From: Styela clava
Lineage: Eukaryota; Chordata; Ascidiacea; Stolidobranchia; Styelidae
Length of the DNA: 64,000 bases
Reading direction: 5' to 3'
NCBI RefSeq assembly: GCF_964204865.1
Contig: NC_135251.1
Location: forward strand, 22,134,001-22,198,000
Under the pieces are notes generated by a model that saw only the letters and a list, made by a program, of their open reading frames with translations, had not been told where the DNA came from and searched no databases. A program made the translations under genes and the position numbers. Below are positions 1-10,753 of the stretch, one piece after another (the first letter of the stretch is position 1; each line of letters starts with the position of its first letter).

Positions 1-1
1 A

Positions 2-100
2 AAGGGTCTAACTGATTCAAATAGCGAAACAAGCGACAAAAACGAAGGCGAGGAAACTATCAACTCTTCAAGCAACCAACGAACGAGAAGGAATGCGTGA
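2..100 (+). CDS. C-terminal end of an unidentified ORF, probably retroelement polyprotein
   Basis: An open frame enters from the left edge and ends at the TGA at 98-100. The 32 visible residues are hydrophilic and rich in Ser, Asn, Glu and Arg, ending in an Arg-rich tail. They are followed at once by a GC-rich, hairpin-rich block (104-461) that interrupts the sushi-gene flank, so I infer the last residues of an LTR-retroelement polyprotein. No family motif is visible; it could equally be the last exon of a host gene. Confidence 0.3.
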   Translation, partial: KGLTDSNSETSDKNEGEETINSSSNQRTRRNA

Positions 101-103
101 ATA

Positions 104-461
104 TGTCAACACGTTGTTGTAAGAAACGTCGGCATTGTGTCGTCATAATTTCGGGGCTAGCCCCGATCGGCCCCGATGATTTAGTAAAAGAAACAGAAAA
201 CAAACGAGACAAACGCGGCGAGTGGAAGATAAAAGAGAGAATACGATATACAATGAGCAACCGGGGCAAAATCGGCGTCGCCCCGTCGACGTTCGGCAAA
301 GGCTTTGCGAGCGAAAAATGAACCATGTCGGGAAAATATGGCTAGTGTAGACAGTCTGTGCAACCGATATTGAGGTATTTTTCGAATATTTTTTATTATA
401 CCGAAAAAACAACCGGAGCATTGCCCCGGTTGGCCCTATTGACGCGCCGCCACTGCCTTTA
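104..461. repeat. Possible LTR / retroelement 3' end inserted in the sushi-gene flank
   Basis: The block begins TGTCAACACG just after a stop codon and ends near 458-461. There the sequence becomes collinear with the flank of the other two sushi-gene copies (from 462; compare 10170 onward and the reverse complement at about 38380). It is far more GC-rich than its surroundings and has several short self-complementary stretches around ggggctagcccc and ccccggttgg. A start with TG and an end near CA fit an LTR, but the second LTR is outside the window, so the assignment is tentative. It occupies the place where the L1 signal exon would lie in the other copies. Confidence 0.3.
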
Positions 462-772
462 CCATTCACATCCTTCTCCTTAGAACGTGTTTGAATGGGA
501 AATGAAAACCCTTTTGCAGTTTAAATATTTTCAAAAAACATTTTTTTGCCGATCAAAAACGACCTATAAAATTTTATCAAAAAAAAAACAAACGTAAAGA
601 CGATTTTATTGCCATGTCATTTCTTCAAAGTTAGTTCTTCGGTTATGAAAAAGTTTTATACAGTTGGCTCTAACTTATGTGTTGTTTCTTAGTATAGCAA
701 GCTTATTCCTGAAGGTTATAATCTCGTAGTTGAGTTATAAATTCAAATTCTTCTTTGTTACACTTATTTCAG

Positions 773-964
773 CTACTGTTTGTTCATCTGACCCAGTAAT
801 CGAGAATGGACGACCTTCTACGAGTTGTGCTAATACGACAGTCGGGTGTGAATGTTCAATCAAATGTAATGAGGGATATTATCAGTTAGGAGCCGCTGCT
901 GTAACTTGCGAGAAAACAAGTCCCGGTATTGGAGAATGGATTGTCGACAGCTCTGATTGTCGAG
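773..964 (+). CDS. Sushi (CCP) exon C of gene copy L1
   Basis: A 192-bp phase 1-1 exon between a TTTCAG acceptor and a GAG|GTACTG donor encodes one sushi domain of 64 residues. It has Cys at 4, 19, 26, 28, 32, 46 and 63, an NG turn at 12-13, GYY at 35-37 and Trp at 56. The extra Cys at 26 is Phe in the minus-strand copy (37892-38083), so this version has an odd seven cysteines. Sushi domains are extracellular beta-sandwich modules used for protein or glycan recognition. No signal exon is visible upstream because the equivalent place is occupied by the block at 104-461, so whether L1 is expressed is unclear. Confidence 0.75.
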
Positions 965-1222
965 GTACTGTTCGATTAGATAATTCATTTTCTATTGGCG
1001 ATTAATTATTGTATTATAGTTATTGTATTATTATTATCATAATTTTAAATTTTTTGAATCCATCACTAAGAAAAGCGCAATTCCACTGAGGGTGTGTGGA
1101 ATTAGGTAGTAAAATTGGGTTGAAATTCCATTTCTATCGATCAAGTTTTCTTTTTCTTGTCAAATACGAAAGACTGGGTATGTTTCCAAATCGCACAAAC
1201 TTTAGATACCAATCTTTTAGTC
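965..1222 (+). other. Intron between L1 exons C and A, proximal part
   Basis: Non-coding. It is collinear with the reverse complement of 37656-37891 in gene R and runs up to the hAT insertion. Confidence 0.5.
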
Positions 1223-2418
1223 CAGGGGTGCACAACCTTTTTCTTTAGACGGCCGCATTACGTTATTGTAAAAGGCTTGGGGCCGCCAGTGGGTCGAGAT
1301 CTATTATGAGCTGTTTGTATTATAGAATTGGTAATCATTGATATGTGTTATTGTTTTGCGTCTAAAACGTTCATGAAATGGTGAAATTTAAACAAATCTA
1401 CTAAATAATTTTTTTTAGTGGTTAGTATCAGCGACAGCGCAACGTCTTTTTAGTTTGCCCATTACGTTATAATTGCTGATATTCATCGTCAACGTTTACT
1501 ACTTTGCAGGCCGCAGCGGATATAGGATTTAAATTTTTTTATTTTCTAGCACAACTGCAGGTTTCATCAAACAAAATCGTAAGTTAAGCGATCATCGACA
1601 ACAGGTCTTTTCAGGGATAATTAAGGAATCGTAGTTTTGACAATGATTTTGCTAATTTCATTCAAATCACTGAATGTTTTGGTCAGCTTGATGTGTTCGT
1701 TTAGTTAGGCCGTTAACATCGATATTGTGTTTGTAAACTATATTTTGGGAAATTCTCCCTATTTCACAAGTATCCTCTTACACATGTACGTTGTTTTGTG
1801 TCTCAAATACGTCAATAATTGTTTTTTCCGCCCGGACTTGTGCGTCCAGAGTAAAGAACTCGTTATTTTGCGATCATCGGTGACGGAACGCTTCATATAA
1901 TGATAGAATGATTCTGCGACTGAAAATAAGAGAGTAGTTACTAAAACTGAAGACGGTGTTATAAAATACCATCACCGTAACTTTTGTTTCCGGATTCCGC
2001 GACAGATAAAAATTTGGATATCGTGAATCGCCGAAGTTTAACAATTAAATTGCTCTGCTGGAAGCTTTATCACAATTACCGATGTGAAATAATTATTTAT
2101 GCCCACGTTGTGCCTTCTTACCCATTCTCGAATTACCGTCGGGGACGCACTCGACTTTTTATCGGATTATGATGATCGGACAGGTTTACCACGTATGTTC
2201 AAGTCCGCAGATTGCCGTGATATTTAACTGTATAATTGATTCTTTTATTTTGTCGTAGGTCGACGCAATCCCGAGTTACGCCGAGCACAATTAAATCAAT
2301 ATAAAGAGACATTTTAAATTCTCGTATCATTCGTGGGTTAAATATTTTGAGCAACATAAAAAATCATTATTCGCTGAAAAAGCTGGCTTTTTCAACGAGT
2401 GGCATCATCGCACCCCTG
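1223..2418. mobile_element. hAT-type non-autonomous transposon, full-length copy in L1 intron
   Basis: The termini are CAGGGGTGCACAACC on the left and GCACCCCTG on the right. This is the classic hAT CAGGGGT...ACCCCTG layout. The flanking 8-mers are ttttagtc (1215-1222) and ctctagtt (2419-2426), an imperfect 8-bp duplication of the CTAG-centred target that hAT elements prefer. No transposase frame is present. The right end lies 35 bp upstream of exon A. The same element at the same place in gene R (36459-37655) shows it predates the L1/R split, and its right half is carried in every tandem unit of R. Confidence 0.75.
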
Positions 2419-2453
2419 CTCTAGTTCATCTAACTATATACAATTTTGTTCAG

Positions 2454-2657
2454 CGTTGACGTGTATCATAAACTTGATGGTATTTATCAACGGAGGTCCA
2501 TCATGCGCAGCTGTTAAACCATTTGGTGGCCAATGTACTTTGGAATGTAATAAGGGTTATTACATGACTGGAATAGGTACAGCAACTTGTATTGACCAAC
2601 AGCCAAACCAGAAAAATACTATAGGAAAGTGGGATTTCGGAGACAGTTCTTGTGAAG
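2454..2657 (+). CDS. Sushi (CCP) exon A of gene copy L1
   Basis: A 204-bp phase 1-1 exon (acceptor TTCAG|CG, donor GAAG|GTAC) encodes 68 residues with Cys at 4, 18, 28, 32, 46 and 67, GYY at 35-37 and Trp at 60. It is a six-cysteine sushi domain like those of selectins. It is intact, and differs from the R copies by Ile-Ile for Thr-Thr after the first Cys and by Lys-Asn-Thr near residue 55. Confidence 0.8.
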
Positions 2658-3396
2658 GTACTTTCAAAACACATATCCACTATTTTTCCGATTAACCCGC
2701 GACGAAAAGATACTTACTACAGCAGGTGAACCTGTATTCCCAAATTTACCTCATAGAAAATTATAACCTTACTCGGACGAAATTGAACTCATAAAAACCA
2801 CTACATTGTCAAGAATGTGCACATGAATACTGTAGACACATAACGAAATAGTAGCCTACTGTTTGACCTATGTCACAAATTGTGCAACCTATTCAAAAAC
2901 CAAAGCTCAATGAACGTCAAGAAAACTCACTGAAGACTCGAGTAACGATTAAAAAATAATACATTGTCTGAAATTATGCATGAAATTAAATATTTTTTCA
3001 GTGCCGCGGTGACACTGAAACATTAGGAAATTCTTGACGCAAAATTTGAAGAAGACAGTGCAAGTGTAATCATAATTAAAGATTTGAAAGAAAATAACCG
3101 TCACAAAAGCTAATTTAGGATACGATTATTACTTGTAATGATTATAAAGCGTGGTAATCGTAACCAGATGATGACAATTTGATAATAAAAATAATACCAA
3201 TCTATCACCGATATTGTGGATACCTATTCACGATACTGATACATCCGCATACTTTATTGTAGACGTAGAAACAGATTCAATTTTTACTTTCTCATTGGCC
3301 AAGAAGTTTGAATAGAAAACCACAATAGGTTACGCAGAACTGTTACGTTTGTTTGTACATTTTGATTTTGAATAAATTTGCAAATTTTATTTTCAG
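2658..3396 (+). other. Intron between L1 exons A and B
   Basis: No gene is seen. The sequence is collinear with the A-B introns of all eight minus-strand units (for example the reverse complement of 12988-13704), which helps date the units relative to each other. Confidence 0.6.
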
Positions 3397-3596
3397 CTGT
3401 CATTTGTTCTAATTCTCCTACATTTGCTAATGGATACCTCACTTCATCGTGCGTTGGAGATGAAATGTTTGAGGAAACTTGTGATATAAAATGTGATCGA
3501 GGCTACTATATGTCAGGAAATGGAATTGCGACGACGCAACGACAGCAGACGACAATACAATAGGTATATGGGATACAAGTGGAAGCTCGTTTAAAG
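3397..3596 (+). pseudogene. Broken sushi exon B of gene copy L1
   Basis: This is homologous to the 207-bp B exons of gene R but only 200 bp long. Seven bases are missing where the R copies read GCGACTTGCGAGGAC, which shifts the frame and removes the fifth cysteine. The final cysteine codon TGT is also TTT. Splice signals remain (TTTTCAG acceptor, AAAG|GTGAAA donor). With the absent signal exon, this indicates that L1 is decaying or makes only a shortened product. Confidence 0.8.
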
Positions 3597-4300
3597 GTGA
3601 AATTTTTGCAATAAAGTCGAAATTTACTAGACACTCAGTGGACCTATGGGCCGTTTTGTTAATATGTTATTGGTGATATTCTTCTTCTTGAACAGCTTTT
3701 CTCTCTAGCTTCTGAATCAATTTCTTTGAAATTTCCAGTGATATTGTTGTTTTTGCTAGGAGAGTAATATTTTATTCCCCCGAATTTCTGTGGGCTCTAT
3801 AGGATTCGTTTTTCACTTTGAAGTTATGTGCGATGACGTCATTGAATTTAAAAATTGCGCACCGTGTGGCGGTTGCGCGTTTGCAATCACTGGTCTTTTT
3901 TTGGTAAGGAGGACTACCGGAACTGTAGAAGATTCGATAAAACTTCGTTTTGACCTTCGTATCAATATATTTGAGCATGGCTCTCTTGTTTACTTCAAGC
4001 CTCTAAACTTTATTGGGAACTCAGTATGTTTCCGGGACTCATGTTGTATTCCAGAATGCTATCTATATTATACCACAACATGCCAGAATTACAATCACAG
4101 TCATGTCGAACCATTCATTTTTTTGTGCAGAAGAAAAGAAGCTTTGTCCCTTTCCGTATGCACTTCAGTTACCGGAAAATTGTTACCCACCTTATTAGGT
4201 TGGCTATGTTCTCTGTCTGTTTATGATCAGTGGGTAGACTCTAGATAACAAAGGTTTATGCAAAATTTTCCAAAACCTACAGTCATATAAAATTTACTAT
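3597..4300 (+). repeat. Post-exon-B flank with dispersed repeat, L1 copy
   Basis: This is the reverse complement of the 0.7 kb downstream of exon B in each R unit (for example 11690-12240). Like units 5 and 6 it lacks the roughly 0.4-0.5-kb second repeat block found in units 1-4 and 7-8. Open frames on both strands recur in every copy, but they follow the repeat and show no protein-family signature. Confidence 0.55.
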
Positions 4301-5240
4301 ACCTCAAATTTGTTTTCCTGTTCCTGTTGAATTACGGTATATAAAATACGGTGACAAAAGTAATGAAGCAGTAGGCCTAACGTACGGGTATGCAATACAT
4401 CACAGAAGACTGCCGCGTAGCAGTGTCACGACTAACGAATCCCATATAGCACACAGAGATTTCCGAAATGAATAGAAAAAAATAGAGCTTTTCTTGCGAA
4501 AAATACAATTTTCAACCACTGAATTTTACAAATCAATTGATCCAGTAGTGCATGAGAAAAACGATTTTAAATAACGATAGGAAGAAAAATACCTATAATC
4601 AGAATAAGAACAAGAGAGCTATGCTCAAATATATGGACACTTAGAATAAAACGAAATATATTATCATCACTTCACCGAAAATCATAGAGTACCCTACGCC
4701 TTCGGTACCGGTACGGTATCCTGCACGAATCTGAACAGTGAAACAGCTACATGGCTATGGTAACTGACTTACTAGTACATGGGTATAAATAACGGTACAG
4801 GGACTGTCATAGCTCTTCCATGTCCTATGGTAATGATTTATTCTTCTTCATCCAATTTCAATGTGAATTGAAAAACCCAGTTGTGCCGAGTAACTTCTCC
4901 ATTACGGTACCAGGCCAAAATAAGAAGAAAATATCGATTCTCCGATAATCATATGAGGTACGGTAACTTACCAATGTCTGATATTTGTTCGCAGAACGGT
5001 TCTTCCTTGTCATATAAGACCTCAATTCATTCCCTCTTATCAAAAAAAAGATAGTCTACAAAATGTACGTTGTTTACATCAGAACTGTAACGAAAAGATG
5101 AGAGCGTAATTCACAGAGGTACCGGACGGTCAGAAGGTACGATACCTTTCCAGTACCTGTTGATGTACTGTAGGCCTGCTATTCGATCGTGGAACGGTTC
5201 TTCTCTGGCATATAAAAACTCAATCCCATTTATCTGATCA
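4300..5240. repeat. Inverted-repeat arm, 3' flank of L1
   Basis: This is the reverse complement of 10754-11665. It contains a copy of the dispersed repeat with the motif gctatgctcaaatatatgg at about 4619-4640, and many GGTACCGTAC-like short palindromes. The paired arms flank a 5.5-kb centre that carries gene copy L2. Confidence 0.7.
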
Positions 5241-5940
5241 AAATTAACAAATACGGTAGGCTAGATTTTCTTGAAAACCTACATTTGACATTACTGCAAT
5301 TGTAAAATCGCGAAAGGAATAAGTCAATTTCACCGTGGTACGGTAACTGAGCAGCACCGTACCTGCAGGCTCGATCACGCAACCGCTTGAAATAAGTCTA
5401 AAACAGTGTTCCCAGGAGTAAATTTTTGAACAGCGAAATTTTGAATGAAATATCAGATCTCATAGGATTCATAGGAAATTTAGGAACTAATAAAAGTAGT
5501 GGCCTTCTTAAAAAAAATCAAACTTTACCCACTGAAAATTTCGAAGCAATTGATCCAGTATTCGAAGAGAAAAGCGATTTTATCATGACGTAGGAGAATA
5601 ATAATAATAACAAGAACAACAACATAATATTGAAACTATCGTTATGTCCACTAAAGTGTCCAACAACAACAAAACATAACAAAACGACCCATATCGACAC
5701 TTGGTGCCCAATAAGCATTGGTCAGGGGTTTATGATGAGCTGCATTGTGTATTTGTAAACACAAATCACATTTTTACTCTTCTTTCAATGCCAAAAGTAT
5801 CATATTATTTGCAAAAAATCTAAAGTAACGGGAAACAAAAACCATTAATAAGATATTAATGCTTTTACGAAGTAAAGAAAAGGAATTGAGCCATCATGGT
5901 TGCTCGTCCATGGAATCATTAACAATAACTGTAACATGTC
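5241..5940. other. Flank between L1 and L2; includes a decayed dispersed-repeat copy
   Basis: No gene is supported. About 5510-5720 is a diverged inverted copy of the sequence that follows exon B in the R units, sharing blocks such as gttatgtccacta and caagaacaacaacat. Confidence 0.4.
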
Positions 5941-6132
5941 CACGAATAACTAAGATATTATTGTGAACAAATTATTGGCTAAAAATTGCAAAATTCAATC
6001 TGAATGGCAAATAGGTTTTAGCGTGTGATTCGGAAACAGTCAACTTTACAGCATATCATTTTCCTTCCCTATCCAAATCTCTACCTTTGTTTTGTATTTC
6101 AGTCCCTTTCAAACATATTTCTCGCTGAAAAC

Positions 6133-6864
6133 CTTCTGGTCTCGGGTGTCCCGGGGTCATTTTGACACCCCTCTATAATTTTTTTAATATTTCACCAACC
6201 AAGAATGCCAAAAACATCATTAATGTGTCCTTAAAAAGCTTATTTTCGTCGCTTTCCACTAAAACGCGCCCAAATTACTTAGCGCAAATGTGTACGCCGT
6301 ACGACGGTAAGAAGAGAGAAATTTCAAAAAATTTCGAGAAAAAGTTTCTCACTTTTAACGCTGTGGTCGACACGTGATTGATATGCGAGAGAAAGAGTTC
6401 TCTTTTATAAGAGCTATACGTCACCTTCAAGATAAAACAAGACTGGGATTTTTAAGTGAAGTGATATTCGTTTTATCGAAGAGCATTTGATCGCGTGCTG
6501 TCTGGTATCTTGTTTGTTTATTATGAGCCGAAGAACGTTGCTCGCGCGTTCAAAATACTTCGTTTTCAACTAACAACAGATTATTTGGTTATTTTTAAGC
6601 TTTGCAATACTCATACAAATAAAATTGACCTTGTTGCAAAATAAAAATTATACATAAAAAAAAATATGATGACATCACCGTAATTAAGAACACTCGGATC
6701 AAGCATGGATAATTTAAACTCAAACATTTTGAGTTTTGAAATTGGTTTTGTTCACATGCAGACCACTATGAAATACTATTGACCCCCCAAAATACATTTA
6801 ATTTAGCCATAAACCCAAATTATGATACAGATCAGCCATTTATGACCGGGCCGAAACCCTAGGG
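6133..6864. mobile_element. TTAA-associated transposon insertion (piggyBac-like MITE)
   Basis: Compared with the empty site in the right arm (single TTAA at 41473-41476), the left arm has 732 extra bases ending in ...CCCTAGGG followed by TTAA (6865-6868). The ends are imperfect inverted repeats: CCTTCTGGTCTCGG on the left and CCCTAGGGTTTCGG read from the right, both followed by a CCGG...GTCAT block. The left TTAA has decayed to AAAC. No transposase frame is seen. Kolobok elements also use TTAA, so the superfamily is not certain. Confidence 0.55.
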
Positions 6865-7683
6865 TTAAGTACATTTCATACATCATCGAGAAACAATATT
6901 TTGTTTACACACCTATGTACCCATAATGACCTATAATGACTATAATAAAAGTAATAAATAAAATACCCCACAACTTAACGCTTTAGTCTTCTATACATTA
7001 ATCTCATCAATTTTAAGATGTCGTATGGGTTGCAAACTTCAGGGACAACTTGTCGTAGTAATCGGAAACACATTATAAGAAGAGAAATGTTAACTCAAAT
7101 GGGGACAAGGGTCAAAAAAATATGAGTTGAATTCGTGTTCCAATCTAATTTACGCTTTTGGTCTAAAGAATGTAACAATGACGTTTTTCGAAGCCAGAAA
7201 ATCTTCTACGCTGAAAATAGGTCATTGAGGTGTTTATACACCTCCATGATATACCACGATTTATCGTTCCGAATTCAAACAATATACAGTATTTCATAAT
7301 ATCGATATTACAAAATGTTTGTTTCATTTTCAAATATATAGTTTTTAATATTACGTCATATGTTGGAAAATCTATTTAGCCAAAAAATTCCAGCTATTGA
7401 TTTGGTTATAACATATAAATATATTAAGTAAATATTTATTTAAATATAACGATCTTCAGCTTGAGATGGACAGTCAAAAAGCTTCAGTGTCAAAAATCAG
7501 AATATCTTTATTTTATTGAAAAAGCAGTTGTTGAGGAGAAACAGGAGTATTTTTTACCTCTAGTAAGGTTTGGTACAAAACCGAAAGTTTTCATCGTCAT
7601 ATCTTTCTCGCGTTGGACTTGGTGGTGTACATCATAAGCGTGAAATAAATTTGAAAATGATCAAAAGCGAAAGAACGATAAGT

Positions 7684-7986
7684 TAAAAACGAGAATATCG
7701 ATCGGAGACCGAAGACTTATCGATCGAAAGTTAGGGGACTCTTCAAAACAGCGCTCTTACTCCATAGTGACACCTTGTGTCCCATCATTAGTTAATTAAT
7801 ACCTCGCTAATTATACGACATAATTCGCCCAAAATCAATAGGCTTCTGGTACGACATATGATGAATGCACATGCAAAATGGAGCAGGTTCAATCTTGCTT
7901 TCGTGAGATATCGCGTGCATCTAACAGACATACAGACAGATAGACAAATACCTATCAACATACTTACCGATTAAAATCGATAAGTA
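7684..7986 (+). mobile_element. Short retroposon-like insertion (SINE/RTE-like tail)
   Basis: About 300 bp are absent from the right arm at the corresponding point (near 40664). The insert ends in runs of acagacagatagac followed by ttaaaatcgataagta, a tail style seen in RTE-mobilised SINEs. The 7-mer gataagt occurs on both sides (7677-7683, 7979-7985). Exact ends are uncertain by about 10 bp because the flank and the insert start are similar. Confidence 0.4.
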
Positions 7987-8408
7987 ATGATGTATTATTG
8001 GAGTTTAGAGTTTGAATGTTTATGAATTAAACGCCAGATTACGATTCACTGCTTTCAAAATAAGCAGCAAATATCCTCATTCAAAATGACAATTTTGTGT
8101 CAATACTTTGTTCGCAATGGTTTCATATTTATTTGTGTTTTTGTTTTGAAACACTATGTATTCGGGAATTCTTAGCTGCTTCAGCTTAAGTGGGTGCTAT
8201 TTGACTTCACAATTGTTTAGTTTTTTGAGGTCTAAAAGATACATACGGTGAAGCCTTAGAAGCGTCTCGTGCCTGCTTTGTCGCGGCTATGCACCCCAAT
8301 GTTATTGCAGAGCAAATATAATATCTTCCAGAGATATTGATTTTGCTTCATTTTTGTTTAAATTATCGTATTTCCTAACTGACATACTCATCGTGGTAAG
8401 GATTAGAT

Positions 8409-8425
8409 TGTTTGTCTAACAAACA
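8409..8425. promoter_or_regulatory. Conserved palindrome TGTTTGT-CTA-ACAAACA upstream of L2
   Basis: A perfect 7-bp inverted repeat with a 3-bp spacer, about 1.2 kb upstream of the L2 start codon. The same half-sites are kept, with a different spacer, in the R flank (40218-40234) and in the diverged fragment at 42014-42030. TGTTTGT resembles forkhead-type sites; a regulatory role is inferred. Confidence 0.35.
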
Positions 8426-9604
8426 CTAAAAGTGAAAGTAATTTCTGGAAATTATGGTTGTACAAAGAAAAGGATATGTCGCCAATGATGAACAAATGCA
8501 TATACTGTCTTTATTAGATGCTTCGTGCCTTATTTTTAGTCGCTATGTTCAGATTTTTGCAATATTTACGCAATTTATATATCGCATTTACATCATAGCT
8601 AAACGAGATGTTTAGGGGGCGTAGTTGGCGTGCTTAACATTGTAAGATCAAATCTCGCATCTAAAGATTTTCCAACACGACGCTGTTAAATAAGAAAACT
8701 TCACACTAAAACATAAAACTAAGGATCAAACACTTTGTAATTGATTATTTCAAGTAATATTTGTATTCTTTCACTCGTATTCCTCATTCACCAGCAGCTT
8801 AATCGTTTACGTACGACAAGTAGATTAGCGGGGTTGCTGTGTACATCACGATTGTATTTATTTATAAGAGTATATTCACTTATGTCGTAACCACAATCAA
8901 AAGATGTTTTAAAATCTGTATTGCTTATTTATCATCTTGTTGTTGATTTCTTGTTGTTGATCCAGTGTGATTTGTTGGCATGTTCTGAAAAATAATATTC
9001 TTGAAGCAAACAGATTAGGTATATGTGGGTGGCAAGATGCAAGTGGGGAAGGATATCGATGAATTCTTAGAATAAAAAGGTTTCGGTTTACCTGAAAATC
9101 ATTTTTACAAATGAACGACGAATATACTGTCTTGTGTTGGCAGCAATAGGAAAGAAATATTATGAGCAGATAATTTGGCTACTTATTATACCAAAGCTTC
9201 ATCAACTGCCTTTAAATTTTAATTCAAAAAATATTGTTTTCATCATTATAGCTGCAAAATTTAAAAATGACTAAAATAGTTCCCGAATGCTTGGTTTATT
9301 TAAAATGAAAAAAAATTAGACTTGAAACAGTTAATTAAACATGGACCGCTTACTCATTAATTTTTTCGAGTCATGCCACGAAACCCCCTGCCAAACGTAT
9401 ACTTAAGTATACGTAGATAAGACAAAACAATACCCATAAATGCATAAACTTGAATGTGAAATCATTCGTTATTTTTTATTTGATATCGTTATTCAACGAA
9501 AACGACAAATTACCGGTAATAAGATATTGAAATAAAACAGCGTATTTCAGATTACCATGTATGACTTTAAATGTATTAAACAGTTAAAGTGACAAAGGAA
9601 TAAG

Positions 9605-9689
9605 ATGATGCACAGCAACAATGTACTTTCAGCAAGACTTTTCATTCTCGTGATATTTATAACAAAGTTGTTCAGCGGAAGAATTCAAG
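9605..9689 (+). CDS. Signal-peptide exon of gene copy L2
   Basis: The 85-bp exon starts at ATG and ends CAAG|GTTGTC in phase 1. It encodes 28 residues: a short polar and basic N-terminus, a hydrophobic core (LFILVIFITKLF) and a small polar end, as expected for a secretory signal. The first two codons are both ATG; I used the upstream one. It is a near copy of the R first exon (38895-38979). Phase 1 matches the sushi exon that follows at 10448. Confidence 0.75.
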
Positions 9690-10447
9690 GTTGTCTTTTA
9701 TTTTGTCTCATATAGGCTTTTACAATTATTGAACACGAAGTGGGCTGACATGTGGATTATTTTGCTGAATTGTTGTTGTTTCTGTTAGCCTTGTTCGAAT
9801 GCTTGGGACTGTTGTTGTCGTTACCTTTCTTCGCAACTAATGGAACAATCAATTTCAAATTTTTAATTTTAATATGGCAAATTCGCTAGAAGACTGATAC
9901 TTTTATTTAGTTTTTGAATTGCAACTAAACTTTTGCTGTTATTTGAATTCAGGGGAGCCTTGCTATATGACATCTGATAAATTTCATTCAGGAATATGGA
10001 GAGTTATTTGATCTTCGTGTCCATATATTAGAGCATTGTTCTCTTGTATATATAACACCTTTCCGAGATACCCAGTGTTTCGTTTCAATTTATCCACCAT
10101 ACCCGTTCCCCTTTATAGCAAGCAGCTTTGCTTCAACAAAATATATTATACCTTCCCTATTCACATCCTTCTCCTTAGAACTTGTTTGAATGGGAAATGA
10201 AAACCCTTTTGCAGTTTAAGTATTTTCAAAAAACATTTTATTGCCGATCAAAGACGACCTATAAAATTTTATCAAAAAAAAAAAAAACGTTTCTTCAAAG
10301 TTAGTTCTTCGGTTATGAGAAAGTTTTATACAGTTAGATCTAACCTATGTGTCATTCCTTAGTATAGCAAGCTTATTATGAAGGTTATAATCTCGTAGTT
10401 ACTTGAGTTATAAATTCAAATTCTTTTTTTTTTTACACATATTTCAG

Positions 10448-10639
10448 CTATTATTTGTTTATCTGACCCAGTAATCGAGAATGGACGGCCTTCTGCGAGT
10501 TGTGCTAATACGACAGTCGGGTGTGAATGCCCAGTCAAATGTAATGAAGGATATTATCAGTTAGGAGCCGCTGCTGTAACTTGCGAGGAAACAACTCCCG
10601 GTATTGGAGAATGGATTGTCGACAGCTCCGATTGTCGAG
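10448..10639 (+). CDS. Sushi (CCP) exon C of gene copy L2
   Basis: A 192-bp phase 1-1 exon encoding a 64-residue sushi domain with the same seven-cysteine pattern as L1 (extra Cys at 26). It is open, with acceptor ATTTCAG and donor GAG|GTACTA. About 100 bp downstream the intron is cut by a rearrangement, and the next sequence is the inverted 3' flank of gene R. L2 therefore has no A or B exon in sense orientation. It may be a dead fragment, or a two-exon gene whose transcription runs antisense into R. Confidence 0.7.
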
Positions 10640-10753
10640 GTACTATTTGATTAGATAATTAGTTTTATAATTATTGTATTATTATTATCAAATTGTTAAA
10701 TTTTTTGAATCTGTCACTAAATAAGCGCAATTCCACTGAGGTTATAAATTAAG

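Larger units (their letters stand above)
5941..10740. repeat. Inverted segmental duplication, left arm (5' flank + L2)
   Basis: The segment is collinear with the reverse complement of about 37800-41662, including upstream DNA, the signal-peptide exon, the first intron and exon C. The two arms differ by an insertion at 6133-6864 and one near 7684-7986, both absent on the right. The left limit near 5940 is where similarity to 41662 onward stops. The right limit is the breakpoint near 10741-10754. Confidence 0.75.

Noticed and set aside
97-321. 74-codon plus-strand frame in the GC-rich block near the left edge
   Set aside because: It overlaps a 108-codon frame on the other strand and lies in a hairpin-rich block that looks like an LTR; no domain pattern.
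4300-5940. A terminal membrane or GPI exon for the sushi gene
   Set aside because: I scanned the shared 3' flank for an acceptor followed by a hydrophobic or cysteine-bearing frame in phase 1 and found none that is also kept in the inverted copy.
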